The notes under the pieces: model-generated
The model's database searches: none
Seen by the model: the letters and a program-made list of their open reading frames with translations, nothing else
Told to the model about the DNA's origin: nothing
Made by a program: the position numbers and the translations under genes
Shown: one piece after another, positions 47,566 through 58,780 of the stretch
Numbering within the stretch: position 1 is the stretch's first letter
How the letters are laid out: each line of letters opens with the position of its first letter
NCBI GenBank assembly: GCA_034401135.1
Contig: JAWZSP010000006.1
Coordinates: forward strand, 806,001-870,000
Direction: 5' to 3'
DNA: 64,000 bases
Source: Volutella citrinella
Lineage: Eukaryota > Ascomycota > Sordariomycetes > Hypocreales > Nectriaceae

Positions 47566-49862
47566 ATGAGCAGCCAAAACACGCGACGGCCGCGACGGCT
47601 CTTGGCAGCGTGAGTGCAGCGGCCCTTGGGCCATTCTGTCATTAGGACGCAGACTGAAACTGGTTGGTGATGGTAGATGCCACAGGTGCCACTCGCACAA
47701 GATCAGATGCTCAGGCGATCACCCGTGTCGGTCGTGTGTTGCCTCTGATGTCGCTGGTGACTGTCTGTTTCCTGCCAAGGAACGAAAGGTGACAGTGTCT
47801 GAGAGGTACGACCGAGTTCCAATAGTCTCATCCCATGTGAACCCACTGACGGTGTTTTGCCTGTCACAGCTATCTGAGAAAGCTCGAGGCAGACAACAAA
47901 CGACTCCGGACGACGACACAGAACCCAACGCCAGAGAGCCTACCCAGTATTCCAACAGGCAGCAATGATGAGGAAGGGCCGTCGCTTTCCCCCGAGGAAA
48001 GCAACATGCACAACCCCCTTTTCGATGAGCAACCAGATAGCGTCATCCACCAGCACGCTTCAGAGCCCATCTTTGTCGGCGAGGCATCGTGCTCAGCCTT
48101 CAGCAACCGGCTTCTGCAGTGTCTGGACGACACCTCCGTTTTGTCAACAGCTGCATTTTCAAATCATTACCGAGTCAACGCAGACCAACGCCCTACGATA
48201 GATCCCAAGACAGATTTCCCAGAGAGAATGCACGCAAAGCTCCTGCTCAACGTCGCCCGAAGATTTATCGGCAATTACCATCCTCTGTTCCTCGAAGTCT
48301 CCTTTATGCGAGAAATCGATGCCGTTTACCGAAAAGAAGTCTCGCCATCCGCACTATGGCTGTGTAAATTCTATGCTCTCATGTGCCTTGGGGAAATCTA
48401 CACGAACCGCAGGGGTGCCGGTGACAGCCGCGTGCCGGGCACAGATTACTACATGAAGGCCGTCAGTCTATTACGTGAATCGTATGAAGAACCCTCTTTA
48501 CTCCAAATAGAGGTGCTCACACTTCTTGTACGTCCTTCAGCATGCACATCTCCGTCGTTTCGCTTCTGACCATTGGTAGGCGTGGGCGTCGAATATTTTC
48601 GGCCGTGTCATCACTGCCTTTTGCTATGTTGGAACAGCAATGAGGTTGGCAACAACCATGGGCATGCACAGGTCTGCTTCGAACCTCACAGCACTAACAC
48701 CAGTGGAAAGGGAGTGTCGAAGGCGGACCTGGTGGGTGCTGTATTTCTTCGAGCGCTTCTCAGCGTCAAAATTGGGCCAGCCTGTCTCGATGAAGGACGA
48801 TGACATTGATGTCGAATTGCCCAGTATGGATGGTCTAACCGAAGAGGAAAAGAGGGAGTTTCTGGACCCCCTCCCCATTGTGACCAACATCAAGCTTGCG
48901 CGTATCATCGGAAATATCCGTAAGTCTTTGCGCACTCAACAAGAGAGCTCATAACTAACAACCCGTCTCCAGTTAGCGACATCTACGGAATTCCGAAAAG
49001 CACAGGTCTTAGTGTACATCGCGTCCACGGCATCCTCAAGCAGCTTCGCGCGTGGCACGATGATCTCCCGCCCGAGCTGCGCATCACGGAGCGAAACACC
49101 CCTCGAACCGCGGCGAGCCTACACCTGGCATATAATCAGTGCATCATACAAACCACTCGCCCAGTGCTTCTGTATCTGTTCAAGTCACAGTTTCAACTCA
49201 GCCCGAGAAAGGCTGGACAAGTGCCAAGAGCGCAACAGCATAGCTTCTCTCCCATTACCCTGGCTCTGGCAGAGAGCTGCATAAATGCAGCACAGGCGTC
49301 GAGCCGGCTTGCCGAAAGCCTTTTCCTCGATGGATCCCTTGCTACCTACGGATACTGGGATGCCCATCACTTCTTTTCGGCGGCGCTTGTTCTTGTCATG
49401 TCCGCGGTGATGAAGCCCAGTGTCACAACGTCAGACACCCTTGAAACCCTTTTAAGCATCTTGCGAACGATGAAGAAGGACGGAAACGTCCCGGCCGTTG
49501 AGTTTTGCGAAAAACTGTCGCAAATACAGGCGCGTGTGGCAAATCTGCGGGCGATGGATGAGCCGCAGCAGCTCTCGGCATCATTCTCATCGACCTTTGC
49601 CCAGGTCTCGTCCTCTGCCACAAACGAGGTAGGTTCAAACACTGGCACAACCAGTGCACCCGTTCCATCTTTGGAGATGGGGTCACACACAGACGGAGGG
49701 CTGGGGGCGGTCCCTTATGGGAATGCAGATATTCTCGGCAACCCTCTGATTGGCAGCTTCCTAGGAGAAGGGAGGACACCATGGCTGGAGACGCTATTTG
49801 CCGAAGATGGCACGCTAAAGGAGTTTGCCATGGAACTCGAGGAGCAGTTCCAGTTCATGTAA
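47566..49862 (+). CDS. Zn2Cys6 transcription factor next to oxoprolinase
   Basis: Regulator of 686 residues in five exons: 47566-47609, 47677-47805, 47870-48527, 48580-48919 and 48973-49862. The DNA-binding domain is easily missed, because it lies on two small exons. These join as LLAACHRCHSHKIRCSGD and then HPCRSC, six cysteines in the usual spacing, followed across intron 2 by a dimerisation coil YLRKLEADNKRLR. The Fungal_trans region includes GTAMRLATTMGMHR and ECRRRTWWVLYFFER, the typical RRRxWW motif. The C-terminus is acidic, with FAEDGTLKEFAMELEEQF. It is divergent from 5-oxoprolinase and upstream of a Dal5-type permease, so these may form one regulon. Confidence 0.88.
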
Positions 49863-50573
49863 CATCAGTTTCGGGAATTGGGTGAGATACCAGAGGGATA
49901 GGATGGGCATGATACATCTGTACTACCTAGATATGATTGATACGACTGCGAACGATAGCACGACCATTTTTGCATTCACTGCTCGGCATCAGAGCTGAGA
50001 GCCGACCATGAACCTTGATAATATGGCTCAACGCGATAGCCGAAATGATTACTCTGGTGAACCAGCATCCGAATAGCCGGTCCTCCATGCCCAAGGTTGC
50101 TCTGGAGATGTGGTACGACAACCAAACGTCAGGGCTAGGATGGAGTGAGCCTAGTGGAGTAAAAATCAGCCTGCAGTTAACGACATGCTCCTTTGGGCCT
50201 AGATGATGGCCGCCCGCTCACATCCCTACTCGGCATCAACAGAGTTGCCGACCCTCCCTTGCCAATGATCATGGTTGCCCCCAGAGCCAGGCCCACTTCT
50301 GATTGCACATCTGCGACCCTACAGCGACGCATGGTTGCCGAAACAGCGTCATTCTAATCTCGCACTAACGTTGCGGCCCCCGCAAAATTTGCCCCGTATC
50401 TGGGGTACGCGACAGAGTCCTCGCCTCATGCATTTAAATCCGCCGCCGTTCTCCAACTTTGATTCCCCAAACCAAGGACCCATCCTCTTTATCAATCTCT
50501 TGACCATTCTCTCATGGCCTAGACCTGCCTCTAGACTCCAACAACAGACTTCGCGACCTCGACAACCTGCATC
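49863..50573. promoter_or_regulatory. upstream region of the Dal5-type permease
   Basis: 0.7 kb between regulator and permease, same strand. The last 100 bases are pyrimidine-rich (TTTGATTCCC... TCTCTTGACC), as in many fungal 5' leaders. Confidence 0.35.
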
Positions 50574-52095
50574 ATGGAAAAGCCCGTGGTTGCTGCCCCG
50601 GAGGACGATATCGAGCCGACAAAAGTCAGCCCTCAGGATGACATCTACATCGACGAGGAGGCCGAGAAGAGACTTCTTCGGAAGCTCGACCTCTGGATCA
50701 TTCCGCCCGTCATGCTCCTATACCTGCTCAGCTTCCTTGACCGAGTCAACATTGGAAACGCCCGACTATATGGCATGGAGAAAGATCTTGGTCTGACTGG
50801 AGACCAGTACCAGATTGCTGTTTCTGTTCTCTTCGTCACCTATATCCTCTCCGAATTGCCATCGAATCTCGTCATCAAGCACTTTTCGCCTTCCCGCTGG
50901 CTTGCATTCATCACCGTCAGCTGGGGAATCGTTGCGACGTTGACCGGCATTGTACAAAGTTACGCTGGCCTACTCGCTTGCCGAGTGATCCTCGGCGCCC
51001 TCGAAGGAGGTCTATTCCCTGGCCTTACAATCTACTTGACCATGTTCTACACCAAACGCGAGTATGCCCTCAGAATCGGCTACCTGTTTGTGTCCGCCGC
51101 TATTGCTGGATCCATGGGAGGATTGCTGGCCTACGGCATCGGATTCATGGATGGTGTTGCCGGTCTCCGTGGCTGGCGCTGGATCATCATCATCGAGGGT
51201 ATTCCCACCTTCATTCTCGGCATCTCCATCTGGTGGTGGCTTGCCGATAGCCCGGACACGGCACATTATCTCAGTGAAGACGAGCGAGAGCTTATCCAGC
51301 TGCGCATTCGCCGGCAGATTGGCCATACCAAGTCGTCGGACATGATGCACAAGAAGGATGTCATCGAGGGATTCAAGGACTGGAAGATCTGGCTCTTTTG
51401 TCTTGGCCAATTCGGTGGCGACGTCATTCTCTATGGCTATTCGACCTTCCTGCCAACCATTATCCGTGGCCTTGGCAAATGGAGCATCGCCCAGGTGCAA
51501 GCTCTTACGATTCCCTGCTATGGACTGGGTGCCATCAGCTATCTCGTTGTCGCATATCTCTCTGACCGAACTCAGCGCCGTGCAGTCTTTGCCGTTGGAG
51601 CTGGTCTTATCTGCGCGACAGGCTATGCCATTCTCACCAGTCCCGTATCTGGTGGTGTCAAGTATTTTGGCTGCTTGCTAGCTGCCACCGGACTTTATGT
51701 TGTCGTTGGCATCCCCCTAGCCTGGCTGCCGAGCAATAACCCACGATATGGAAAGCGGACTGTCGCAACCGGCTTGCAGTTGACCATTGGCAACTCTGCT
51801 GGCATCCCTGCCCCATTTGTAAGAACCAACCAGGTCTCTGTTATCGTTGAAGCAATGCTAACTGTCATGACAGCTTTACAAAACTATCGAAGGGCCTCGC
51901 TTCATCAAGGGCCACGCCATATCCATGGGTCTCGTGGCCATGTCATCGATCCTATACTTCATCTTCTGGATGTGGTTCCGCCACCAGAACAGGCGCAAGG
52001 TTTCTGGAAAGGACGATGAAAAGGTCCGAGGAATGACGGAAGAGGAGATTGAAGAGTTGGGCGAGCACAATCCCCGTTTCCTCTACACATACTAA
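50574..52095 (+). CDS. MFS anion permease, Dal5/allantoate type
   Basis: Plasma-membrane transporter of 488 residues with 12 predicted spans, in two exons, 50574-51818 and 51874-52095. The signature of the anion:cation symporter family is present: LDLWIIPPVMLLYLLSFLDR at span 1, NIGNARLYGM, LGALEGGLFPGL, FYTKREYALRIG and GWRWIIIIEG. The tail reads RFLYTY. Fungal members carry allantoate, ureidosuccinate, small peptides or carboxylic acids such as nicotinate and biotin precursors; which one cannot be told. The gene order oxoprolinase, regulator, permease suggests uptake of an amide or cyclic amino acid such as 5-oxoproline (inference). Confidence 0.9.
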
Positions 52096-52920
52096 GGGAA
52101 TCGGATGGGCGTGCGGCTTTGCAGCTGCGAGTTTTGTTGCTGGAATATGGGTATCGAATTTGTATTCATAAGATCAAAGAATAGGTCAATATCACAATCA
52201 GTGTTCTTAAGCTTTGTCATATGAGAAATTGGCTGGCATCCCGTCTTATGGGCGAACTTGCCTTCAATGGCGTAGACTATGGTATGCGTTTGGTCCCGAA
52301 GAGTAGCCCATTAATTAACCTGAAGTACCGGGCACTCCGTAGATCTCAACTTAAGATCTGCCTGTTACGAATTGTCTGGTGGTCTTACATATCGAGTCTT
52401 TGGGCAACGTCAATGTTCTAGCTGGCGAGGTTACTGCTTGGATGATCATCCGCAGTTTGCATATCGCAATCGTCGTCGCACTAGACACGCATTATTAATC
52501 AAGGGTTCATGGTCAATCCAACTGTGCCAATAGCGAGGAATTAATTTGGCCCGTGTCTGCCCCCGATGACAACGACGCATCCGGATCCGCCGATGAATCA
52601 ATCTAAGATAAGGATGGCGAAACCCTGCTAAAATTTGCACCGCCCCATTAAAACCCCACAATTCGGTGACGTTCTCCCTATCGCGGCTTATCCATTGGCT
52701 ACTACGGAGTATGTGGCGAGGGCGCGGCATCTGTCATCGGTAATGACCCTCCGCTCCGATGGCGGCCGGGAGGGCGCGCATTACCGAGTCTTTTTTTGTC
52801 CGACGTGGCCATGATAAGAATTGCTCCCTTTTGACCCAGCATGGAGAGCCTCAACAACTACTAAATACCTTTTCCTAAGTCTGTCGTCACGCCCCACCCG
52901 CCCAAGGAATCCCCGGGACC
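52096..52920. other. intergenic, 0.8 kb
   Basis: 3' side of the permease and promoter side of the Mpv17 gene. A short CT-rich stretch precedes the ATG. No gene recognised. Confidence 0.4.
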
Positions 52921-53963
52921 ATGGCTGCTGCTCCCCGTCTGTTCGTCCGGAGATTCGGCGCTGGCCTCGGCTTTCGTCCCGGCACGGCCCGAGGCTCTCA
53001 CGGCCAGCGCCGGCTGCAGTCCTCACAACAGAACAACCTCAAGGATGCCAACAAGGCGATACCGACTGTGCCTGGCACAATAGCGGCGCAGACGGCAGTG
53101 ACGCAGCCTCATTTCTGGCAGCGTCTGGGCCCCTTGACGCGCGCGGCAGAGGCTTACTCGCGGGCCAACAGATCTCGGCCATATGTGACTCAGATTGCGA
53201 CAGCCTTGATCGTGTACCTCTTTGGCGATATGGGCGCACAATGGATCGGCGGCGAGGAATACGACTATGAGCGAACGGGACGAAGTCTCATTGTTGGAGG
53301 CGGTGCTGCGATTCCGAACTATTACTGGTATGTCTTGACTCGTTGTCTCCCTTCTCGCGCGAACGGCGTTGACCGTTGGATAGGTTCATTTTCCTGGCCA
53401 ACAACTTTAATTACGCCTCCAAGTTCCTCTCAGTGGCTACCAAGGTTGTTGCCAGCCAGATCATGTTCACGCCCACCTTCAACTCGTACTTCTTCGGATT
53501 CCACGCCTTCCTTTCCGGCGAAGACCTCTCCGGAGTCATTGAGCGAGTCAAGGACGCTCTACCAACCAGCATCGTGAACTCGTGCAAGTTCTGGCCCCCC
53601 TTTACGGCAATCAGCATCATGTTCCTGCGTCTCGAGTACCGGCCGCTCTTCACGGGCGTCATCGCAACCGGGTGGCAGACATACCTGAGCTACCTCAACA
53701 AGCAGGCCGAGATTATGGAACATCAGCGACATGCTGAAGCGGCCCATCATGAGGTCAAGGAGCCATCCAAGGATTCGGCCAAGGAGCCAGTCAAAGAGAC
53801 CATTAGGGTGGTGGTCAAGGAAAAGGTTGTCGAGCAGATCAAGGGGCTCACCAAGGGGCCGACCAACGAGCCAGTCAAGGAGCTGGCGAGGGAGCCGGTG
53901 AAGGAACCCATCAAGGAGAAGCTGACAATGGCTGCGAGCCAGTCCGCATCACAAGCCGCCTAG
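52921..53963 (+). CDS. Mpv17/PMP22-family protein with repeat tail
   Basis: Membrane protein of 328 residues in two exons, 52921-53327 and 53384-53963. The N-terminus (MAAAPRLFVRRFGAGLGFRP) is rich in Arg and Ala and lacks acidic residues, a likely mitochondrial presequence. The Mpv17 body has DMGAQWIGG, the splice-spanning YYWWFIFL, and the most conserved family stretch YRPLFTGVIATGWQTYLSYL. Family members such as yeast Sym1 sit in the inner mitochondrial or peroxisomal membrane and probably act as channels. After the body comes an unusual tail of 14 tetrapeptides (see repeat), then ASQSASQAA. Body length is normal; the tail is extra. Confidence 0.88.
53754..53921 (+). repeat. 12-base coding repeat, 14 tetrapeptides
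   Basis: Exactly 168 bases reading as 14 four-residue units of the general form [VAIT][KR]E[PLK], for example VKEP, AKEP, VKET, VKEK, VKEL, AREP, VKEP and IKEK. The units are clearly diverged, but the period is kept without any insertion. Confidence 0.75.
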
Positions 53964-54779
53964 TGATAGGCGAATTATGCTTTGACCGTTTGACGGACTT
54001 ATTTAGAGATAGAACACAGTAGAGAACTAGAGATAGACATGCATGGATAAAGCCGACCAACACAGCCCGGTAGCTGTGGGTCAAATATGTTTTAGCAAAA
54101 AGACAGAGCGATTCATCATTTACTATTTCAGTTATCAAAACCCTCTCTACAGGACTGCTATTCATTAGGCGGCGAATGACACAAGACCAAGATGCGACGC
54201 AGAGTCACAGAGCTATCAAGTCTCGCTGATAAAAAGAGACAAGTTTCCCGAAAATTCACGTTATCTCGCATTCATCCCGGATGACAGGCCATTCTATGCT
54301 CCTGAGGCAGAACACACGCCAGGGTTTCTCGCCAGACAAAGGCCACAGCATGGGCCGCGAGGCGCTGCAGTTGAAAACTCCAAACGCTAGCGCCAAGCTC
54401 TCCGTCGTGGCCCAATGAACGCCAGGGTTCTCTTTCAGCTGGCCGGGGCCAGGCTGCTGCCAAGACTCCTGCGCTGGGTTAAATGAGCGGGCTGAAAATG
54501 CTTGATTCTCAAGACGGGGACGATTGACATTTTGGTGGATTCCTACTGGGCAGAGCGGCCGTTGGAGGAGCACAGGCAGGGTTATGCTGCCTAGCGGCCT
54601 CGTTCCGCCCATTTTCTAAGGGCCAGGGCAAACGACGGAGAGGGTGGTCCGTAGCGCCACTCCCGTGTGGAATTTAGATGCGGTGTCCCTCGTTTGTTTC
54701 CTTCTGTTTCTTGTGTTTGGAGGCCATCTGCGCGGTTTGATGCTGGCACTTTCCAAAGAATCTACTGGCAACCGACATA
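53964..54779. other. intergenic, 0.8 kb
   Basis: No gene found. The reading frames on the minus strand at 54256-54837 lack similarity to anything recognised and have no splice partners. Confidence 0.4.
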
Positions 54780-55686
54780 ATGAAGCTGCAAATAGCATGG
54801 ATTTCCATCTGGAACCTGGGTGAGTGCCTTTTCTCAACTCAGGGCCACGACTCGCATGCTAATTCCCTAGGCATCATCGCCCTCTCCATCTGCGTTCTTT
54901 CTGGCTGCAGATCCAACATGGAGAGAAACTACAGCATCATCAATTGGCCGCGTTCAGTAATTGGCCTTACGTGGGGCGAAGAGTGCATGAATGCCACGGC
55001 AGACGTCATTCCAGATATGTACAAACTTGGCGCGTCAGGTGAGCAACCCATGGCGGAACATTGAGCATTATATCAGCAGGACCTGACTTGGCGTGATTCA
55101 TATAGGCGTGTGTCGAGTGTTTGACGGCAAGACAACCTGCAAGAGCCGGTTTCCGCCGCAGCTCAATCTTGCCAAGTACATCAAAGAGGACATTGACAAG
55201 GTCGAGAACCCATCAGATGTCTTGAAGAAATGCCGAGAAGCCATCGACAAGCCCATCAACCATGGCGTGGCACAAAAACTGGGCGTTGCCATGATTTCCT
55301 TCATCATCGTCTGCATCTTCATCAGCATCATCTCCGTCGTCGTCGTCGCCGCGTCCGGGAAGCTCCTTGGGCTCGCCAGCACAATCGTCTTGGGCATAGA
55401 TGCACTCTTCATCTTCACGTCACTAATATTGTGCATCGCCATGATGAACTACGAGGGCGGTGGCTACCTCAAGGGCGTTCATGGAGGCAAGTTCTCAGAC
55501 AGAGAATTGATTGGCATAGCCATCTGGATGCTGCTTGGCATGCTGCTTGCCCGCCTGATTTCGAACCCGTGGCTGATTATCCTGGGCATACTCATCATTC
55601 TTCCCATCTTTCTGGTGTTTATGCTGTTCCTTGTACGCATGCGAGGATTCTTTGCCATTGTTCGGGCATACGCTGAAGGGGGTTGA
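54780..55686 (+). CDS. SUR7/claudin-like four-span membrane protein
   Basis: 262 residues in three exons: 54780-54819, 54871-55038 and 55106-55686. One span at the N-terminus (IIALSICVLSG) is followed by a long extracellular loop with paired cysteines (GVCRVFDGKTTC) and three further spans (MISFIIVCIFISIISVVVV, IDALFIFTSLILCIAMM and LIILGILIILPIFLVFMLF). This layout is that of the SUR7/PalI group of fungal plasma membrane proteins, which organise eisosomes or take part in pH sensing. The gene was assigned by topology and the loop cysteines, not by a long conserved motif, so the family call is moderate. Confidence 0.68.
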
Positions 55687-55802
55687 ATCGACAATCCGTA
55701 CTGAGAAATTGGTCAAGAAATGCAATAAAGATATGCTACGCAACTTCAACTATTCACATGATCCAGTCAATTACAAGAAATGAGTTAGCCGTAGGCCGAT
55801 GC

Positions 55803-56753
55803 TCAAGTTTTTCCTCGAACAAATCCTTCAATCCCATTCACCTGGAACTTGCCAATCACTTTCTCCTCGTCCGAATCTGCTTGGTCGTCCTCTTTGTCCG
55901 AGCCCTCCTCATCATCTGAGCCTTCCTTGTCTGACTTATCATCCTCAGCATCCCCAATCTTCGCAACATCATCGTCGTGAGTTTCGCAAGCGCAAGGGTG
56001 TTCCATGTGCTCGGGCTGGACTTCGTATTTGCCGTAAATGAGAACAGCAGCAAGGCCTTTCTTGGACAAGTCGTTGGCCTCCATGTATATGTGAAACGGC
56101 CGGTTCCGCCGAATCCAGTGTACATGGGGCGCATCAAAGAAGGGCTCATCTGCTGGTGCGTTGAAGGCGAACCGCCTTTGCTCGCTTTTGTTGATGGCCT
56201 CGGCATTGGCAAAGGTATCCGGTGTCTCGTCTCCCATCAGAACCCAAATGCGCACACCTGGATCCATGAAAATCGCCGTGAGCAGTATGTTGTGATTGAA
56301 CTCGTGCCGGGCAACTTTGACCACTTTTGCCTCGGGCTTCTCTGTGAGGTATGGGATTTCAATGACTTCTGTTGAACGACTCTCCCAGTATCCCGTGTTG
56401 CAGTTGACTCCATTGAGAAATTCGGAAATCTTGCGTAGGACCATCATACCCAAGTACACGTACGTGGTATCTCGCAGCTCCGTATGCGCCGTGTCCTTGT
56501 CTGTAAGCCATTTTGATCTAACCACCTCCTCGGGCTCGTCAGCCACAAACACCAGGATCTTGCCAAGTCCCTTAGGAAACTTGTCTGAGTCCTTGCTAAT
56601 CGACTCCCCTTCGGCGACGGACGGGTCAATCCGCCAGAAGTGCCGGGAGAAGGTCAAATATGTCTCAGTGGTTGTTCCAGCGATGTTGACGGGCCGGTAA
56701 GCGGGGTCGAGCGGGTCTTCGTCCGGCCTGACGTTGCGAAACGTTTGCATCAT
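55803..56753 (-). CDS. hypothetical protein with acidic C-terminal tail
   Basis: Intronless 316-residue protein. I do not recognise a domain. The first 240 residues have mixed hydrophobic segments but no clear membrane span. About 45 residues near the end are almost entirely Asp, Glu, Ser and Lys (such as EDDKSDKEGSDDEEG and KEDDQADSDEE), followed by VIGKFQVNGIEGF. Such a tail often gives a disordered, charge-based interaction surface. The ATG pair beginning MMQTFRNVRPDE was chosen, since the longer frame starts with GTG. It is convergent with the SUR7-like gene, about 115 bp between stops. Confidence 0.7.
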   Translation of the reverse strand: MMQTFRNVRPDEDPLDPAYRPVNIAGTTTETYLTFSRHFWRIDPSVAEGESISKDSDKFPKGLGKILVFVADEPEEVVRSKWLTDKDTAHTELRDTTYVYLGMMVLRKISEFLNGVNCNTGYWESRSTEVIEIPYLTEKPEAKVVKVARHEFNHNILLTAIFMDPGVRIWVLMGDETPDTFANAEAINKSEQRRFAFNAPADEPFFDAPHVHWIRRNRPFHIYMEANDLSKKGLAAVLIYGKYEVQPEHMEHPCACETHDDDVAKIGDAEDDKSDKEGSDDEEGSDKEDDQADSDEEKVIGKFQVNGIEGFVRGKT

Positions 56754-57745
56754 GGTGTCTGACTGAGGCTTCACCTGTTCCGTTTCCTGTGATGAATACG
56801 TGCAGGGCGAGTTTGATGCGAAATAATGTTATCTTTGACCAAGACGCAAAAGATTCATTGGTATTTAAGGCCGACGACACGTGGTTGCTCTGTGCTCGTC
56901 CCATGTGGGCAAGAAAGGGACTTTGGTTGTGGCGGTGCAGGGGCCAACGCTTCAGTATGGAGGGAGCACTAATTTATATCCAAAAGAGGATACAAGACTC
57001 GGGGCGCCACTAGCACAGCCTGGTTTCCATGTTAGAATCATCAGCTCTTGGCCTTGTATATGCATTCCAGATATCATGGCTGCTGAATTTACCAACACGT
57101 ATGCACGACGACAATGGCCAAGCCTGGGCTCGTCATCTGGCATTCAATTGTCCTCACATAGCAATCCGGGGCGCCAAATCGCCTGCCTGTTATCCAAGGC
57201 GTTCAAAAAGAAACGCGTAGAGATCCTGTGAACCTACTCTGTGTCTGTGGATGCCCAATGCGGGCTTCATGGCATACGGACATGCTGCTGATCTCACTGT
57301 CGCGGGCGGCCCTTGACGGTCATTTCGTTCAAGCGTTTTAACTGAACTTGTTGGATTCCAGGCGCTCGTGCATGTCCGCTTGTTGAGGTTGAATTGGCTA
57401 CTATTTGCGCAATACGATTTTATGTGGCGACATATTTTCTGTGTCAACGCCGAACGCGAAGTATCCTCGGCTTCAATGCTCAGGCGTTAAAATAAAACAA
57501 CCGCGCAGCTCAAAACCCGGCCGCTGGTTCATTTTGTTTCGTCAAACTTGGTGTTCCCAAGCTTCGAGAGGTGTGATTATTGTGTGGCTTGAACAATGTG
57601 ACGCCAGCCAGGAGGTCGTCACTGGTCCTGGCTGATCTGTGGCAATGGCGATCCCTGTGGCGGTGCAATGCCGCCTTGCTGAGGCCGCCAAACACCAATA
57701 CCACCCTAGGACTTTGCATAGCGTCACTCCTGTTTCTTGTCGCCA
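56754..57745. other. intergenic, 1 kb
   Basis: Divergent region between two unassigned genes. No RNA gene or coding exon recognised. Confidence 0.4.
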
Positions 57746-58694
57746 ATGACTCCTTCTCCTCACCATCACTCACCATCCGCCCCATCGACTCAAGTACAGA
57801 TGAGCACCGAGCAAAGAGAGCCGTGCAATAATCGAAATGACGCCGGAGACAGCGACAGCGATGTCGTTGGATTCGCAGAGGCGCCCTATCGTCCTGAGGA
57901 GCCCAGAGCCGATGAAGATGAAGATCAAGACAGCGACAGCACAGAACCCGCTCCTCTTGACACGAGGCCGCCTCGGCGAAACACCACAGGACCGTCGATG
58001 CCGCCTCCTCCGCAGCCTTACAGAAACGCAAGAGACTTGGAAGGTTGGAAGCAAGCCCTCAGCAGTTTTATGAATGCCTTGGTTTTCTACTTGCCGGCTA
58101 CCGTCGGCGTGATAGTCTCCTATATGCCCTTGACGATGATAACAATCCACGAGGCCCCGGTTGAAGTGTAAGCGCCCACTCCCATTCATCCGTGCGTTGC
58201 AACGGTTTCAGTTGCTGATTGTTCTCTCAGACTAGTGAGCATCATAGCCAGCCCTATTGAGCTGGCCAGCATGGTCCTTCTTACACTGATTGCCAATCTG
58301 GACCTCCCCCGCTCAAAGCCGCTCATCGACAGGATTCCATCACAGGTGGGGCTGACCTGGATGGCGTTTCCGTTCGTCACTTCCATCATCACTGGTGCGT
58401 TTGTATGGGGCTGGGTTGATCATCATCCCTGTAAAACTGCATCAGGAAGCGCCCAATGTCAGGTGAGCGACAGCCTGCTCCGCGGCATTGGGGTTTACAG
58501 AGTGTTTGGACAGTATGTTTCTACCTTCCCGCCTAGTCCTGCATGAATGGGTGGTAGCATTACTGACTTATGCTAGACTCGGCCTATTCCTTGTTCTTTT
58601 CTTCGTCTCTGAATTGGTAGACATGAGCTTGCGCAAGCCGCAACGCAGTTTGAAGGACATGGTGATTCGATTCTGGAAGTACTGGATAGGGTAG
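57746..58694 (+). CDS. hypothetical four-span membrane protein
   Basis: 273 residues in three exons: 57746-58167, 58231-58512 and 58577-58694. The first 95 residues are disordered, rich in Pro, Ser, Asp and Glu. Then come four hydrophobic segments: ALVFYLPATVGVIVSYMPL, the stretch around ELASMVLLTLIANL, AFPFVTSIITGAFVWGW and GLFLVLFFVSELVDM. The short last exon ends KDMVIRFWKYWIG. No catalytic motif is visible. Exon phases agree throughout, which supports the model. It is convergent with the Zn2Cys6 gene, 86 bp between stops. Confidence 0.7.
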
Positions 58695-58780
58695 CGGACG
58701 GTGTTGCCAGCGAAATATGGGAATATTTGATCTTCTTTGACCAAAGTCTGATGGACATGCTGCAAAGTCCTAGGAACAAT

